Source: HGM04593 sp045634085 (GTDB lineage Bacteria > Bacteroidota > Bacteroidia > Bacteroidales > Bacteroidaceae). From it: a stretch of 40,231 nt of DNA. Position 1 is the first letter of the stretch, and each line of letters starts with the position of its first letter. This document shows positions 40,014 to 40,231 of the stretch, in pieces. A model generated the notes under the pieces. That model ran no database searches, was not told where the DNA came from, and worked only from the letters and a program-made list of their open reading frames with translations. The stretch spans positions 1 to 40,231 of the forward strand of contig JAZQZM010000006.1 in the NCBI GenBank assembly GCA_045634085.1, in the 5' to 3' direction. The position numbers and the translations under genes were made by a program.

Positions 40014-40231
40014 CCAAAAGAAAAACGGGACGCCCACTTTTGTCATTAGGTTGAATAAAAAGAGTTATTTTTAGGCGTGCGAAGCCTGAAAAAGCGCAAC
40101 CGACGCTGTAATGCGAGAGCAGAGAGTGCCCGCATTCTATGCCGAGCTACGAGGAGGAAAAGCCACTTAGTGGGTTAATTTACTAAGCGTAAATGAGCAT
40201 TTTGAGGGCAAGCACAACAAAAGAGCCTTTT
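40014..40231 (+). repeat. ~230-bp dispersed intergenic repeat, copy 2 (runs to window end)
   Basis: Matches 20171-20403 in the same orientation, with scattered substitutions and small indels. The hairpin AGTGGGCG...CGCCCACT is kept, as are the CGAAGCCTGAAAAA, GAGGAGGAAAAGCCACTT and TAAGCGTAAATGAGCATTTT segments. It lies downstream of the second small-peptide gene. The reading frame possible in copy 1 meets an early stop here. Confidence 0.8.

Overview
The window looks like a gut-type member of the Bacteroidales (Bacteroidota). Several genes carry the TAnnTTTG-type -7 promoter box of this phylum. The gene content also fits: a Ser-type sulfatase with its own maturase, GH20 hexosaminidases, a sialidase, sialate O-acetylesterases, TSCPD, SPFH and DUF3784 proteins, and secreted enzymes ending in a short GKKVLVK tail. 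The genus cannot be named safely. No rRNA, tRNA, CRISPR array or transposase was seen.

Left part (1-5056, mostly minus strand): a PD-(D/E)XK nuclease-like gene cut by the window edge, two small membrane proteins, and then a visibly AT-rich island (about 2039-4640). The island encodes an ATP-grasp protein, an asparagine-synthetase-like cyclase, a lasso-type B2 leader peptidase and a 37-codon ORF that fits a RiPP (probably lasso) precursor. This is the most unusual system in the window. Two more tiny genes (35 and 67 codons) lie upstream on the same strand. On the plus strand follow a helix-turn-helix-like protein with an apparently leaderless promoter and a Ser/Thr kinase fused through one membrane helix to leucine-rich repeats.

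Central part (7443-22610): a host-glycan (mucin/glycosaminoglycan) island. On the minus strand lie a ROK sugar kinase and then a run of sulfatase, anaerobic sulfatase maturase and NagB/PIG-L fusion. On the plus strand lie a GH20 beta-hexosaminidase, a 1550-residue SGNH-esterase/sialidase fusion and a two-domain sialate O-acetylesterase. Together they suit removal of 6-sulfate, O-acetyl groups, sialic acid and terminal HexNAc, followed by entry of amino sugars into glycolysis.

Right part (22611-40231): threonine catabolism (kbl and an SDR-type threonine dehydrogenase, divergent), nadA, a PAP2 phosphatase / DUF3784 / Arc-like / SPFH block, a TRIC-type channel, a second very large GH20 enzyme, TSCPD, FKBP, a MATE exporter (probable TTG start), prmA, a SemiSWEET transporter, and a secreted protein interrupted by one in-frame amber codon. 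Intergenic spaces here are rich in repeats: a ~230-bp dispersed element in two copies, CCCTTAG arrays, ~44-bp tandem repeats, a hairpin cluster, and three very long perfect palindromes at gene ends. Two paralogous small peptide genes (MKKTY...WGN-W) sit among these repeats.
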